Shown: positions 1-9,693 of the stretch, piece after piece
Position numbering within the stretch: position 1 is the stretch's first letter
Layout: every line of letters starts with the position of its first letter
NCBI GenBank assembly: GCA_000023185.1
Contig: CP001624.1
Coordinates: 248,001-312,000 of the forward strand
Reading direction: 5' to 3'
Source: Rhizobium leguminosarum bv. trifolii WSM1325
Lineage (GTDB): Bacteria > Pseudomonadota > Alphaproteobacteria > Rhizobiales > Rhizobiaceae
DNA length: 64,000 nt
The notes under the pieces: model-generated
Database searches by the model: none
What the model was told of the DNA's origin: nothing
What the model saw: the letters and a program-made list of their open reading frames with translations, nothing else
Program-made: the position numbers and the translations under genes

Positions 1-112
1 CTATAGCCTGGTGCTCGGCCTCAGCGCATTGTCGATCGTCGGCGTCGCCGCCGCCGTCTTCATCATCGACATTCTGAGCCCGCTGATCGACCCGCGCATC
101 AAGGTGGAATAG
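1..112 (+). CDS. ABC transporter permease, C-terminal end (partial)
   Basis: Reading from base 2, the frame gives a hydrophobic segment rich in Leu, Val and Ala, then IDILSPLIDPRIKVE and a TAG stop at 110-112. This ending (D-x-L-x-P-x-x-DPR) is typical of DppB-type inner-membrane permeases of peptide or oligosaccharide ABC importers. The next gene starts 4 bp later and encodes the matching DppC-type permease, which supports the assignment. The 5' part lies outside the window. Confidence 0.8.
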   Translation, partial: YSLVLGLSALSIVGVAAAVFIIDILSPLIDPRIKVE

Positions 113-115
113 AGC

Positions 116-973
116 ATGTTTACGATCGTCCGCGACCTCGCGCGCCAGAATATGGAATTCCTCTGCGGCCTGCTGCTCTTTGCCGTCATCGTCGCATTGA
201 TAGTGGTGTCCTATTTCTCGCCTTACGGCGCGACCGACATCTATCTTCTGCCGCCCGATATGCCGCCCGATGGAGAATATTGGCTCGGCACGACGTCGCG
301 CGGCCAGGACGTTTTCTGGCAGCTGACAACCGCGCTCAGGAACACCCTGTTTTTTGGCATCGGCGTCGCCTTCATTTCACGCATCATCTCGCTGGTCGTC
401 GGCCTCGTCGCCGGCTATGCCGGCGGCGCGGTCGACCGGGTGCTGATGGCCATCAACGACAGCGTCATGGTCATCCCGCAATTTCCGCTGCTGATCCTGT
501 TCTACTTCGTGCTGAAGGACAGCATGACCTGGACGGCGCTGATCCTCATCATGGCCGCGCTCGGCTGGTCCTATGATGCACGCCTCATCCGTTCGGTGGC
601 GATCAGCCTGAAGACGAGATCCTTCACCACCCAGAGCGTCTATTCCGGCATGAGCATGCGCAAGATCCTCGTCGAGGAGCACCTGCCCTATGTTCTGCCG
701 ATCGTCTTTGCCACCACGATGAACAACATGATCTGGTCGATCGGCATGGAGATCACCCTGTCGGTGCTCGGCTTCACCGATATCGAGACGCCGACCATGG
801 GCATGATGATCTATTGGGCCAATGCGCATTCGGCGCTGATATCAGGCATTTGGTGGTGGGTGGCCGCCCCCGTCGCCGTCATCGTCGTCCTCTTCCTGGC
901 GCTCTTCCTGCTGTCCATGTCGATGAACGAATACAACGATCCGCGCAGCCGGCTGAACCGGATGGGAAGTTAG
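116..973 (+). CDS. ABC transporter permease, DppC-like
   Basis: A 285-residue inner-membrane permease forming the channel of a peptide/nickel/oligosaccharide-type ABC importer. An N-terminal TM (about 15-37) is followed by the DppC-type periplasmic stretch with WLGTTSRGQDVF (family pattern LGTDxxGRD), then about five more TMs. A cytoplasmic EAA-like loop (SMRKILVEEHLPYVLP) docks onto the ATPase. The gene is 4 bp after the previous permease and 1 bp before the ATPase gene, so one operon. The substrate cannot be read from the sequence; related rhizobial systems import peptides or plant oligosaccharides. Confidence 0.88.
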   Translation: MFTIVRDLARQNMEFLCGLLLFAVIVALIVVSYFSPYGATDIYLLPPDMPPDGEYWLGTTSRGQDVFWQLTTALRNTLFFGIGVAFISRIISLVVGLVAGYAGGAVDRVLMAINDSVMVIPQFPLLILFYFVLKDSMTWTALILIMAALGWSYDARLIRSVAISLKTRSFTTQSVYSGMSMRKILVEEHLPYVLPIVFATTMNNMIWSIGMEITLSVLGFTDIETPTMGMMIYWANAHSALISGIWWWVAAPVAVIVVLFLALFLLSMSMNEYNDPRSRLNRMGS

Positions 974-974
974 T

Positions 975-1964
975 ATGGATCCTTTGGTCGAAATTGAGAA
1001 TCTGAAAGCCTATTACCGTGCCTTCCTCTACGGCGTCGATCGCGAGGTGCGCGCCGTCGACGATATCAGCCTGACCATCGCCCGCGGCGAGGTCTATGGC
1101 GTCGCCGGTGAATCGAGCAGCGGCAAGACGACCTTGATCAAGACCATTGCCGGCGCGATCCGGCCGCCGCTGAGGGTCGTGTCCGGGAAAGTGACATTCC
1201 ATTTCGACGGCGGCACCCAGGATATCTATGCGATGAAGCCGGAGGATCGGCTGGCGCTGCGCTGGAAGCATCTGTCCTATATCATGCAGGGCTCGATGAA
1301 TGTGCTCAATCCGGTGCGCCGGATCCGTCATTCCTTCACCGATTTCGCCTTTCGCCACATGAAGGTCAGCGGCCCGGTCTTTCTCGAAAGGGTCGCCACC
1401 CATCTGCAGCGGCTGAAGCTGGATCCGCATCTGCTCGATGCCTATCCCCACGAACTCTCCGGCGGCATGCGCCAGCGCATGACCATTGCGCTGGCCACCA
1501 TCCTGACGCCGGAATTTATCATCGCCGACGAACCGACGACCGCGCTCGACGTCATCGTTCAGCGCGACGTGCTGTCGATGATCCGCGAGATCCAGCGCGA
1601 GATGGGCTCGTCCTTCCTGTTCGTCACCCATGATATGGGGGTTCACGCGACGGTCTCCGACCGCATCGGCATTGTCTATGCCGGGCGTCTTGTCGAGGAA
1701 GCGCCGACCGCCAAACTCTTCAACAAACCGCTCCACCCCTATACGCAGCACCTCGTCGGCAGCCTGCCGCGCATCGGCGATGCGACGGCCCGCCCTTCGC
1801 TGGAGGGGCGTCCGCCTAACCTCGCCATGCCGCCGGAAGGCTGCCGGTTTCATCCGCGCTGTCCCAAGCGCATGGAGATCTGCTCGCAGAAGGTTCCGCC
1901 GCTCGTCACTGTCGAGCCGCAGCGGCGCGTGGCGTGTTTTGCCGTTACGGGAGATCAGGTTTGA
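975..1964 (+). CDS. ABC transporter ATP-binding protein, DppD-like
   Basis: A 329-residue ATPase of the peptide/oligosaccharide importer. Walker A is GESSSGKTT (about 44-52), the signature is LSGGMRQRM and Walker B is FIIADEPTTALD. The C-terminus has the oligopeptide-transporter extension with CRFHPRCPKRMEIC, characteristic of DppD/OppD. It energises uptake through the two upstream permeases. The ATG at 975 follows the permease stop by one base. The end overlaps the probable TTG start of the next ATPase. Confidence 0.9.
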   Translation: MDPLVEIENLKAYYRAFLYGVDREVRAVDDISLTIARGEVYGVAGESSSGKTTLIKTIAGAIRPPLRVVSGKVTFHFDGGTQDIYAMKPEDRLALRWKHLSYIMQGSMNVLNPVRRIRHSFTDFAFRHMKVSGPVFLERVATHLQRLKLDPHLLDAYPHELSGGMRQRMTIALATILTPEFIIADEPTTALDVIVQRDVLSMIREIQREMGSSFLFVTHDMGVHATVSDRIGIVYAGRLVEEAPTAKLFNKPLHPYTQHLVGSLPRIGDATARPSLEGRPPNLAMPPEGCRFHPRCPKRMEICSQKVPPLVTVEPQRRVACFAVTGDQV

Positions 1965-2773
1965 GCGCTCTTCTTAGCCTCTCGCACGTCACGAAGGTCT
2001 ACCGGCAGGGCGGCATGCTCGGCCGGCGGCTGATCACGGCGGTCAAGGACGTCAGCTTCGAATTGGGAGCGGAGCCGGAGATCCTGTCGATCGTTGGAGA
2101 ATCCGGCTCGGGAAAATCGACGATCGCGGCGATGATCCTCGGCCAGACCGAACCAACGGAAGGCGAGCTTCAATTCAGCGGCAGGACCGTCGCCATCCAT
2201 AGTCGATCCGAACGCAAGGCTTTCATGAAAGAGGTCCAGCCGGTTCTGCAGAACCCCTTCGAAGCCTTCAATCCGCTGAAACGTGTCGACCGTTATCTCT
2301 TCGAGACCGCCCGCAATTTTTCGTTCTCGGGAAACCGGCCGGACCGAGAGCAGGCGGAGAAGATGGCGGATGCCGCCTTGGTCCATGTCGGCCTGACTTT
2401 GGAAGAAGTGAAAGGCCGGTTCCCCCACGAATTGTCGGGCGGCCAGCTTCAGCGCGTCGCCATCGCCCGTGCGCTGATCCCGCAACCCCGGCTGCTGGTG
2501 GCCGACGAACCGGTATCCATGGTCGACGCATCGCTGCGCATGGCGATCGTCAATCTCTTCGGCCGCCTGAAAAACGAGCTCGGTCTTTCGATCGTCTACA
2601 TCACCCACGACCTCGCCACCGCCTATTACATCAGCGACAACATCATCATCATGCGCAAGGGTGAAATCGTCGAGCGGGGACAGGCGCGGGCCGTGTTGGA
2701 TGATCCGCAGCACGAGTATTCGCGGGCGCTGAAGGATGCGGTGTTGGCGGCGGATTTTAGTGCGGCGGTGTGA
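1961..2773 (+). CDS. ABC transporter ATP-binding protein, DppF-like
   Basis: The second ATPase of the importer, about 270 residues. Walker A is GESGSGKST, the signature LSGGQLQRVAIARAL and Walker B LLVADEPVSMVDASL. The start is taken as TTG at 1961, which overlaps the upstream TGA as TTGA and is preceded by GGGAGATCAGG. A GTG at 1934 in the same frame would add nine residues but lies well inside the upstream gene. It is the last gene of the permease-permease-ATPase-ATPase operon. The substrate-binding protein must be encoded upstream of the window. Confidence 0.87.
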   Translation: MSALLSLSHVTKVYRQGGMLGRRLITAVKDVSFELGAEPEILSIVGESGSGKSTIAAMILGQTEPTEGELQFSGRTVAIHSRSERKAFMKEVQPVLQNPFEAFNPLKRVDRYLFETARNFSFSGNRPDREQAEKMADAALVHVGLTLEEVKGRFPHELSGGQLQRVAIARALIPQPRLLVADEPVSMVDASLRMAIVNLFGRLKNELGLSIVYITHDLATAYYISDNIIIMRKGEIVERGQARAVLDDPQHEYSRALKDAVLAADFSAAV

Positions 2774-2879
2774 GTGGTGCAACGAACAGGCAGCTTTCCT
2801 TTATGAGTGTTGGCAGGTTTAGCGTTGCCTTAAAGAAACCGTGCAAGGATGAGGACCTGTCATCCACGCCGGTAACCTG

Positions 2880-5123
2880 ATGAAGTTTCGAAGCAATCTC
2901 GCTCGCTCTGTAATAAGCCATACCAGCGCATTCGCTCCCGCAATATTTGCCGCAATTATTGCAACAATCGTCGTCTGGGTCGCAACGAACTGGCGGCTGG
3001 AGCGATCGCTGGCCGATGAACGCTCGATCGTTGCCGGCGAGCTTGCCACCATATCCTCCCGGCTTCAGACGAACCTCAACAGCAATGTGAAGCTGTTGCA
3101 GGGGCTGGCGGCCGGCATCGCAGTCAATCCAGAAATGGGCCAAAACGGATTTTCCAAACTTGCCGCGCAGATCCTGCAACCCGATTCGCAATTGCGAAGC
3201 TTCGCTGCCGCGCCCGACCTGGTGGTCAGCTGGGTTTATCCGGAGAAAGGAAACGAAAAGGCCGTCGGGCTCGACTACCGAAACAATGAGAAGCAACGGG
3301 CTGCCGCGATGCTGGCGCGCAACACCCACAATATCGTTCTGACGGGCCCAGTGGAGCTTGTCCAAGGTGGAACCGCTTTTGTCGTCAGGTGCCCGGTCTA
3401 CATCAATACCGGAACAAGCCAGGTCTTTTGGGGCCTGCTTTCCGGAATAGTCGACATACCGAAGCTTTACCAGGAAAGTGGCCTTGCTTCGACCGAGCTT
3501 GAGATCGCCATCAGCACCGTACCGGAGCCGAATTCGCCCAAACAGGTTTTTTTCGGCAGCCTGGCAACTTTTTCCAGCAAACCGGTTCAGACATCCGTTG
3601 ACATGGTTTATGGCCGATGGACCCTCGCCGCACTGCCAAAGCAGGGATGGGGCCAAAATAGCGGGATCGGCATTTTTGAGTTCTACGCCAGCCTGTTGGC
3701 ATTATGTGTCGTTGCACCGATTGTCTGGATCGGCTTTCTGACCGGATCACGCCAAAGAACGATCGAAAAGCTTCGCCTTCACAAGAAAAAGCTCGTTCGA
3801 GCACGACAGAGGCTGGAGCATCTCTCATTGCATGACGCATTGACGGGGCTTCCCAATCGACGATTTGTCGACCGGATGATCTCGCAACCGCCGAGACCCC
3901 GTCCACAAGATTGTCTGATATTCATTCACATCGACCTGGATCGATTTAAAGAGATCAACGACACGAGAGGGCATGCTGGCGGTGACGCGGTCTTGCAAGC
4001 AACGGCTTCTCGCCTTGCCGATTTGGTTGGTCCAAACGACGTAGCGGCTCGGATCGGTGGAGATGAGTTCATCTTCGCCAGTTGGAGTGCCGATCCGGAG
4101 CCGAAGGCAACCGCATTGGCCCGACAAATTGTCGATACGCTCGATCAGCCCCTCATCATCGACGATGCGGCGTGTGTTGTCGGTGCAAGCGTCGGCGTCG
4201 CCTGGGAGACTGAACGTGCTCTCGGTCCGGACCTCGGCCAATTGCTTCTCAATGCCGATTTGGCTCTTTACGAGGCAAAGAAGGCGGGTCGCGGCCGCGC
4301 GGCGGTTTTTACGGAAGAGCTTCGCAGCGCCGCGATCCACTCGAAAGAATTGGCGGACGAATTCAAGCAAGCGCTAGATCGCGATGAACTCGTTGCATTC
4401 TTTCAACCGCAGTTCGATGCAAATACGTTGGACCTTGCCGGCGTCGAGACACTTGCCCGTTGGGATCACCCGCAAAAAGGTCTGCTCGCCCCGGACAAAT
4501 TTCTGGACGTTGCGGAAAAACTGGGGCGCACCGGCGACATGGATAGGCTGATCCTGCAAAAGGCCCTGTTCGAGCTGACAAGATGGGACAGTCTGGGAAT
4601 GCAAATTCCACGTGTCTCTGTCAACATTTCAGCGCGTCGGCTGGCGCAGCCAAATCTGCTTGCCGAGCTGTCCGAACTTCCCATAGCGAAAGGTCGCCTG
4701 TGTTTCGAGCTGCTCGAGACAATCTCCTTCAATGATCTTCAACCTGTTCTCAAAGAGATCATTCCAGCCGTCAAAAAGCTTGGCATCGAAATCGAGATCG
4801 ATGACTTCGGCACCGAACATGCCAGCATTGTCAGTCTGCTTCGATTTGAGCCGCGACGACTGAAGATCGATCGCGAAATTATCAAGCCGATTGTCGCGTC
4901 TCCATCTCAGCGCCGCCTGGTCTCCTCCATTATCGAAATCGGCCGATCGCAGAACATCGACATCGTTGCAGAGGGCGTGGAGACAATGGACCATGCGAAG
5001 ATCCTGAAGGATCTCGGTTGCCATATATTGCAAGGTTACGCTCTGGCACGGCCAATGACCTCGGAGCAGTTGATTGAATTTTATTGTGTGAAGGACAAAG
5101 GAATGACAGAGGCAGGCCGATAG
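2880..5123 (+). CDS. Membrane GGDEF-EAL cyclic-di-GMP protein with CHASE-type sensor
   Basis: A 747-residue inner-membrane c-di-GMP enzyme. TM1 is at about 12-36, a periplasmic CHASE-like sensor at about 45-250 (FAAAPDLVVSWVYPEKGNEKAVGLDY), TM2 at about 262-284, then GGDEF and EAL domains. The cyclase motif is an intact GGDEF (IGGDEFIF). The EAL motif reads ETL in VETLARWDHP, and the metal and catalytic blocks VNISARRL, IDDFGTE and VAEGVET are kept, so phosphodiesterase activity is plausible. Whether synthesis or breakdown dominates cannot be told. The gene stands alone and converges on traA, 83 bp away. Confidence 0.9.
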   Translation: MKFRSNLARSVISHTSAFAPAIFAAIIATIVVWVATNWRLERSLADERSIVAGELATISSRLQTNLNSNVKLLQGLAAGIAVNPEMGQNGFSKLAAQILQPDSQLRSFAAAPDLVVSWVYPEKGNEKAVGLDYRNNEKQRAAAMLARNTHNIVLTGPVELVQGGTAFVVRCPVYINTGTSQVFWGLLSGIVDIPKLYQESGLASTELEIAISTVPEPNSPKQVFFGSLATFSSKPVQTSVDMVYGRWTLAALPKQGWGQNSGIGIFEFYASLLALCVVAPIVWIGFLTGSRQRTIEKLRLHKKKLVRARQRLEHLSLHDALTGLPNRRFVDRMISQPPRPRPQDCLIFIHIDLDRFKEINDTRGHAGGDAVLQATASRLADLVGPNDVAARIGGDEFIFASWSADPEPKATALARQIVDTLDQPLIIDDAACVVGASVGVAWETERALGPDLGQLLLNADLALYEAKKAGRGRAAVFTEELRSAAIHSKELADEFKQALDRDELVAFFQPQFDANTLDLAGVETLARWDHPQKGLLAPDKFLDVAEKLGRTGDMDRLILQKALFELTRWDSLGMQIPRVSVNISARRLAQPNLLAELSELPIAKGRLCFELLETISFNDLQPVLKEIIPAVKKLGIEIEIDDFGTEHASIVSLLRFEPRRLKIDREIIKPIVASPSQRRLVSSIIEIGRSQNIDIVAEGVETMDHAKILKDLGCHILQGYALARPMTSEQLIEFYCVKDKGMTEAGR

Positions 5124-5206
5124 CCAAGCCCCGCATTCCCTGCATGATTATCTTCCGTCGATCCTCGACTTATTGCAGCCAATCGCCTGTGGTCCGACCC
5201 AAACAT

Positions 5207-8200
5207 CTACATCCCAAGGCCCAAGGACTTGCCCCGCTTCAGCGACCGCTTCAACTCCATCTGCCGGGTGAGCTCCGCGCGATGACTACGATCGGCAAGG
5301 CGAGCAACCTCGCGGATACGCTCGATGTCCCCAGCCTGATCAGGCCCGGCGCGCTTCAGCTGATCCGCGCGATCTGAGGGATCGGCGCGACCGAAGCGCG
5401 TTTCGATCGCAGTAGCGATGTCCTTTGCCTCGGCAAGCGCCTGACGGCCCTCCGGTGTCGCCGCCAGTCGTTCGACGAACTTGGCCTTGTCGCTATAGGG
5501 GAGATCGTCGAGCTGGCGCAGCAGCGCCTCACTCCGGCGGCTCGGCCCCAGAACCTCGACCGCGTCCTGCTTTTCTCGTTTCCAGCGCTCCGAGCCGCAT
5601 TCAGCCGCGAGGCGACGCTGCCAGGTGTTGGCGGATTGGCGAACATGCGAAGCCAGCGCATCGATCCGGGAAAGCGCGTGTTTGCGTTCAGCGTTGTCTC
5701 CGAACAGGCCGGTCTTGCCGGCGAGCGCGCCGATCGTCTCGGGCGAAGTGCTGAGTTGGTTTGCGAGCGCGACCGGATCGGCGTTTTCATCGAGGATGCG
5801 ACCGCGCAACACGTCCATGGCCGCTCGCGCGTCCTTGAACACCTGCGGCGCAAGCTGCTTTGCCGCCTCCCAATCTCGTTCGAATGCCGGCATCGCCTTT
5901 GATTGTCCAACCGCTTCGACGCTCATCGCATAGGTCTTCACGGCCGCAATGAGCACGCGACGTTCATCGCGACGTTCATCGACATTGGGATCCTGGTGCG
6001 AAGAGCCGCCATCGGCGATGCTGCGGGCTGCGAGCGGTGTCGGCGGCCGCGGTTCCTGCGTTGGCTTGGGAACCGCCGTGTCCGCGATGCGCTCCGCCTC
6101 CTTGGTGATTACCGCAGGTGCGACCTCACCTTCGCCCTGCCCCCGGCGATCCTCCATGCCGCGCCGATTGGCAAAGTCATGGGTATAGTCGAGCGTCGTC
6201 TCCTTCACGCCTGACCGGCTCAGCGTCTCCGTCAGGGAGCGCAGCGTCTTGAACGCATCCAGCCCGGCATAGAGCTGCACCCCTTCGCGATGACGGGTCA
6301 TCGCCACGTAGGTCAGATGCCGGTCCATCGTCGTCGACGCCAGAACAAAACTCCGGTCGACGGTAGCCCCTTGCGTCTTGTGGATCGTCGTGGCGTAGCC
6401 GTGATCAAAGGCCTGGTAACTGTTCACCGGAATGATCACCTGACGTTGCCCATCTTGCGTCTGCGCCTTGCCGTCAAGCCGAACCTGTATTGCGTCCGGT
6501 TGGACGGCGATCACCTCGCCCAACATGCCATTCTTGACGCCGAGATCACGATCGTTCTCCAGGAAGACGATGCGGTCGCCGCGCGCAAAAGATCGCTTCC
6601 CATTGCTGGTCTGGTAGGTGAGTTCCTCACCACGATCATCCGAGGTGCCGGTGCTTCTTGAGAGCTCACCGCGCTCCTGCAACCGAGAGCGAATGCCGGC
6701 ATTGATGGCACGGACGTCGTCGCGTCGATGGGCCATCGCAATGCGCGTGTCGTTGGGATTGGCCGATCGGTCAGCGACGTAATCGGCAATGATCGCCTTC
6801 AGCACGTCGTCGCGGTTTGCTTTCAGCTGGATGTTGCCATGTGCTTGGTAGGCAGCAAGCCCGTCGGCAGTCCGATGCGAGGCGAAGTCGATCGAGGCCT
6901 GCTTTTGCCAATCGGTTCTTTGCCGGCGCACTTCCGACAGTTGCGCGTGACCGACGGCTTCGGCAATCGCCCGAAACGGCGCGCCCGCTCCGATCGCCTG
7001 AAGCTGTTCATGGTCACCGACCAGGACGAGCTTGGCGCCGGCCCGTCTGACCTCGTCGACGAAGCGGGCGATCTGACGACTTCCGACCATGCCGCCCTCG
7101 TCGATGACGAAGACGTCACGAGCATTCAGCCGACCGCGATCGGCCTGCCAGCTGTATTCCCACGATGCCAAGGTGCGGCTCGATATGCCGGACGATTGCT
7201 CCAGGCCTTCCGCGGCCTTGCCGGCCAGAGCCGCGCCATGAACGCGATAACCCTGCGCTTCCCAGGCCTGGCGGGCAGCTGCCAGCATCGTGCTCTTGCC
7301 GGCACCGGCAAAACCGATCACCACGGCGATCTGACCGGGACCCGTGACATGCTCGATCGCCTGGCGCTGTTCAGCCGACAGCCCCTGCCCCGGTGAAGGA
7401 TTTCCCGCCTGGATCGATCTGTCCTGATCGGCGATGGCCGCATCGACATTGCGCTTGAAGACACCGTGGTTTTGGCGCGTCTTCATCGCAACAGTGGCTG
7501 TTGCCATCGCACCCTCGATCGCCACCATCTCGACCGTCGAATAGCGTGCCTCTCCGTCACGGCCGCGAAGGCTTGAACTGTCGGGTCTGAGTTCGACAAG
7601 CGCCTTCGACGCCATGACCGATGCAAAAGCATTCTGGAAGGTCTGCGCATCGTCGTTGATGGTGCGATGCAAAGCCCTGGCGATATCATAACGGTTGAAG
7701 ACGCTTTTCTCGTTGGTGATGAGCTTCAATATCTCTTCGGGCCGCCGGCGAATGATCTCGGCATTGCGATCGGCCGATTGCGGTGAGATGCGGACGCGCG
7801 AGACTGCCCCACCCTGGCGATTGATCTCAGTCGCATGCACACCGACATGTTCGCTCGGCTCGATCGTGATCCCGGCTTCCAGATGCGAACGATGATCGAT
7901 ACGGATATCGAGGCCGGCTCTCTCAAGGTGCGTGTTGGCAAGATGCTCCCACGCCTGTCTGAGATCCTTCAGCTGCAGCTGCGATGGCGGCAGGTGATTG
8001 GCGAGAAGCCATCTGTTTTCCCGCTCGAGCAGCGTCTTGTCGCCAAGACCGGTTTCCCTCACCTCACGCGTCGTCATCATCAGATGCGCATGGCTGTTGC
8101 GGATATCGCTTCCCTCACCTGGCCGATGGATCGCAAAGTCGACAGCAGCGCCATAACGATTGGCGAGATCTTCGGCAAAGGCCCGCGTCAGCACCAGGCG

Positions 8201-8503
8201 TTGATCGGAACTCAATTCGTGTGGCAGGGCGATTTCGAATTCCCGGGCAATCCGGGCGTCACTTCGCTTCTCGGCACGCTCGGCGGCATTCCACAAGGCC
8301 GATCGCTTCATCGCCCAATAGGCAGAAGAGCGAACCGGCAAGACGATCTCGGCATGCTCGACACCTGTCCTGTTGCTAAAATCATGGGTTAGCCCATCAC
8401 GCTCGTTCGTCAGCCGCTCGGCCGCACGATAGGCGGCGGACGCCACGGCGCTGCGGCCAGCGCTGCGGGCGATCGGCTTCATGCTGAGATGATAGATCGC
8501 CAT
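5207..8503 (-). CDS. traA: Ti-type conjugative relaxase/helicase TraA
   Basis: An intact 1098-residue relaxase-helicase, normal length for rhizobial TraA. The N-terminal MobA/MobL domain (1-240) has the candidate nicking Tyr25 in SAAYRAAE and the metal-binding histidines around AIH (126) and NSHAH (136-140). The helicase has Walker A GFAGAGKST (about 407-415) and Walker B VFVIDEGGM (about 474-482). It would nick oriT, stay bound to the 5' end and unwind the strand for transfer. It is divergent from traC with oriT between them, the arrangement known from Ti and rhizobial plasmids. The traF and traB genes usual after traA are absent. Confidence 0.95.
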   Translation of the reverse strand: MAIYHLSMKPIARSAGRSAVASAAYRAAERLTNERDGLTHDFSNRTGVEHAEIVLPVRSSAYWAMKRSALWNAAERAEKRSDARIAREFEIALPHELSSDQRLVLTRAFAEDLANRYGAAVDFAIHRPGEGSDIRNSHAHLMMTTREVRETGLGDKTLLERENRWLLANHLPPSQLQLKDLRQAWEHLANTHLERAGLDIRIDHRSHLEAGITIEPSEHVGVHATEINRQGGAVSRVRISPQSADRNAEIIRRRPEEILKLITNEKSVFNRYDIARALHRTINDDAQTFQNAFASVMASKALVELRPDSSSLRGRDGEARYSTVEMVAIEGAMATATVAMKTRQNHGVFKRNVDAAIADQDRSIQAGNPSPGQGLSAEQRQAIEHVTGPGQIAVVIGFAGAGKSTMLAAARQAWEAQGYRVHGAALAGKAAEGLEQSSGISSRTLASWEYSWQADRGRLNARDVFVIDEGGMVGSRQIARFVDEVRRAGAKLVLVGDHEQLQAIGAGAPFRAIAEAVGHAQLSEVRRQRTDWQKQASIDFASHRTADGLAAYQAHGNIQLKANRDDVLKAIIADYVADRSANPNDTRIAMAHRRDDVRAINAGIRSRLQERGELSRSTGTSDDRGEELTYQTSNGKRSFARGDRIVFLENDRDLGVKNGMLGEVIAVQPDAIQVRLDGKAQTQDGQRQVIIPVNSYQAFDHGYATTIHKTQGATVDRSFVLASTTMDRHLTYVAMTRHREGVQLYAGLDAFKTLRSLTETLSRSGVKETTLDYTHDFANRRGMEDRRGQGEGEVAPAVITKEAERIADTAVPKPTQEPRPPTPLAARSIADGGSSHQDPNVDERRDERRVLIAAVKTYAMSVEAVGQSKAMPAFERDWEAAKQLAPQVFKDARAAMDVLRGRILDENADPVALANQLSTSPETIGALAGKTGLFGDNAERKHALSRIDALASHVRQSANTWQRRLAAECGSERWKREKQDAVEVLGPSRRSEALLRQLDDLPYSDKAKFVERLAATPEGRQALAEAKDIATAIETRFGRADPSDRADQLKRAGPDQAGDIERIREVARLADRSHRAELTRQMELKRSLKRGKSLGLGM

Positions 8504-8543
8504 CGCTTGTCCCCTTTGTTAGCGGGCCGCCGGCCCGCGCTTT

Positions 8544-8573
8544 GAGTTGCCCCGCAACTCGTAAGTGCGCCCT
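8544..8573 (+). other. oriT: Origin of transfer (oriT), RSF1010/Ti type
   Basis: A perfect 7-bp inverted repeat (GAGTTGC at 8544-8550 and GCAACTC at 8554-8560, loop CCC) is followed directly by GTAAGTGCGCCCT (8561-8573). This is the nick-region consensus of RSF1010-like and Ti/rhizobial oriTs. It lies in the 279-bp gap between the divergent traA and traC. Two more inverted repeats flank it: GCGGGCC-GCC-GGCCCGC at 8522-8538 and a GTGCC/GGCAC pair around 8575-8603. The position of the nick inside the consensus is inferred from the RSF1010 family. Confidence 0.9.
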
Positions 8574-8782
8574 TGTGCCTTCGTCGCTTCGCTCCTTCGG
8601 GCACTGGTGGGAGCACGCGGCAATCTCCCGATGACCTCGTAAGCCGTTCAGCCGGTTGCTTCCACGCGCAGATTTGCGGGTAGCCGACATGCATCCATCG
8701 CGGCAGCATCTGCGCATGCGATCGTGTGCGGTCATTGTCCTGATGGCGCGGGTTCAATCGCTCATCGACGTGAAGGGAGACA

Positions 8783-9094
8783 ATGACAGTGGTACGCAAA
8801 ACCATCGGCGAACGGCTGGCGCAGCTGGAAGCCCAGCGACAGACATTGCAGATCCGTCTCGGCAAGCAGGAGCGCGCCATCGACACCCGCCGCAAGGTGC
8901 TGATCGGCGCACTGGTGCTGCATAGGCTGGAGAATGATCGCGATGTGCAGATCGGCGGACTGGCAGCCTGGCTCAGATCCGAACTGCCAAAATTCCTCAC
9001 CCGCGATGGCGATCGGGACCTGTTCGACGATCTGCTGAAGCCGCAGGCAAATGAGCCGACTATCGGCAATATCGGCAGTGGGAGTGCGGTGTGA
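8783..9094 (+). CDS. traC: Conjugal transfer protein TraC
   Basis: A 103-residue basic, helical protein starting at an ATG preceded by GGGAGACA. Size, the N-terminal coiled-coil region (IGERLAQLEAQRQTLQIRLGKQERAI) and its place divergent from traA across oriT match rhizobial TraC, an accessory relaxosome protein. The stop overlaps the next start (GTGATG). In intact systems traC is followed by traD and traG; here a damaged coupling-protein gene follows directly. Confidence 0.8.
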   Translation: MTVVRKTIGERLAQLEAQRQTLQIRLGKQERAIDTRRKVLIGALVLHRLENDRDVQIGGLAAWLRSELPKFLTRDGDRDLFDDLLKPQANEPTIGNIGSGSAV

Positions 9095-9572
9095 TGATCC
9101 ATGCCATCAAGATCAAAACCGCCTTGGCAAACATGATGCGCATGGCGGCCCGCGATCCGCTCTGGGCGATCGTCGCCCTGATCACCTTTCCGCTGCGATA
9201 TGCCAAGTCGTTTGTCATGGGTGCGGCCGGCTACTTGTTTGTCGTGTTCACCGTCTACTTCGGGATCGACTACTTCAGACGTGTGATGCTCGGCGGCCAC
9301 AGGGGTGACGTCATCTGGCATATCGGCGACTGGGTGGTCATTCTTTTTGCCGTCGTGCTGCTCATACGATTGTTGTCGGTTCCCTTGATCACGCATTTTG
9401 GATCGGCGATGGACGATACGCATGGGTCTGCGCGCTTTGCCGGCCGAAGAGAGATTGCGCCGCTCACCAAGGCGGGCAGTGGCCTGCCGGCCAGCGGCCG
9501 ATCGTTGCGACGAAGTTGCGCTATTATGCCGATCCGGAATTCGTCGGATTGTTTGGCAAGCAGGACAGATAA
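9094..9572 (+). pseudogene. traG: Type IV coupling protein (TraG/VirD4-like), internally deleted
   Basis: The N-terminus has two or three TM segments followed by HGSARFAGRREIAPLTKAGSGL, the sequence that precedes the ATPase domain in TraG/VirD4 proteins. The ATPase domain, including Walker A and B, is missing. After about 9490 another frame carries the coupling-protein C-terminus, GQRPIVATKLRYYADPEF followed by VGLFGKQDR and TAA at 9570-9572. An out-of-frame deletion of most of a roughly 600-residue gene explains this. The N-terminal frame stays open to 9672 but its tail is unlike the family. DNA transfer would therefore need a coupling protein from elsewhere. Confidence 0.8.
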
Positions 9573-9622
9573 GGCAGGAGAAATGAACCAGGCGGTTCAC
9601 ATCACCCCGATGAACCGATCGG
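9497..9622 (+). repeat. Diverged direct repeat, left copy (coupling-protein 3' end)
   Basis: This block is repeated at 11509-11620 in the same orientation. About 59 of the first 69 bases match by eye; the right copy then has a deletion of about 15 bp. Both encode the TraG-like C-terminus and run into a short frame beginning M-N/S-Q-A-V. The two copies bracket hipBA. Confidence 0.75.
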
Positions 9623-9693
9623 CGCGCGTCTTGGACGCATTCGCAGTCGCGGCAGCGGAAGATCCGTCATGACAGCGGCTTGTGATTCCAGCC

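Noticed and set aside
879..1853. Long minus-strand open frame opposite the first ABC ATPase gene
   Set aside because: It is antisense to a gene with complete Walker and signature motifs, is Arg/His/Asp-rich and has no family resemblance. It is a codon-bias shadow.
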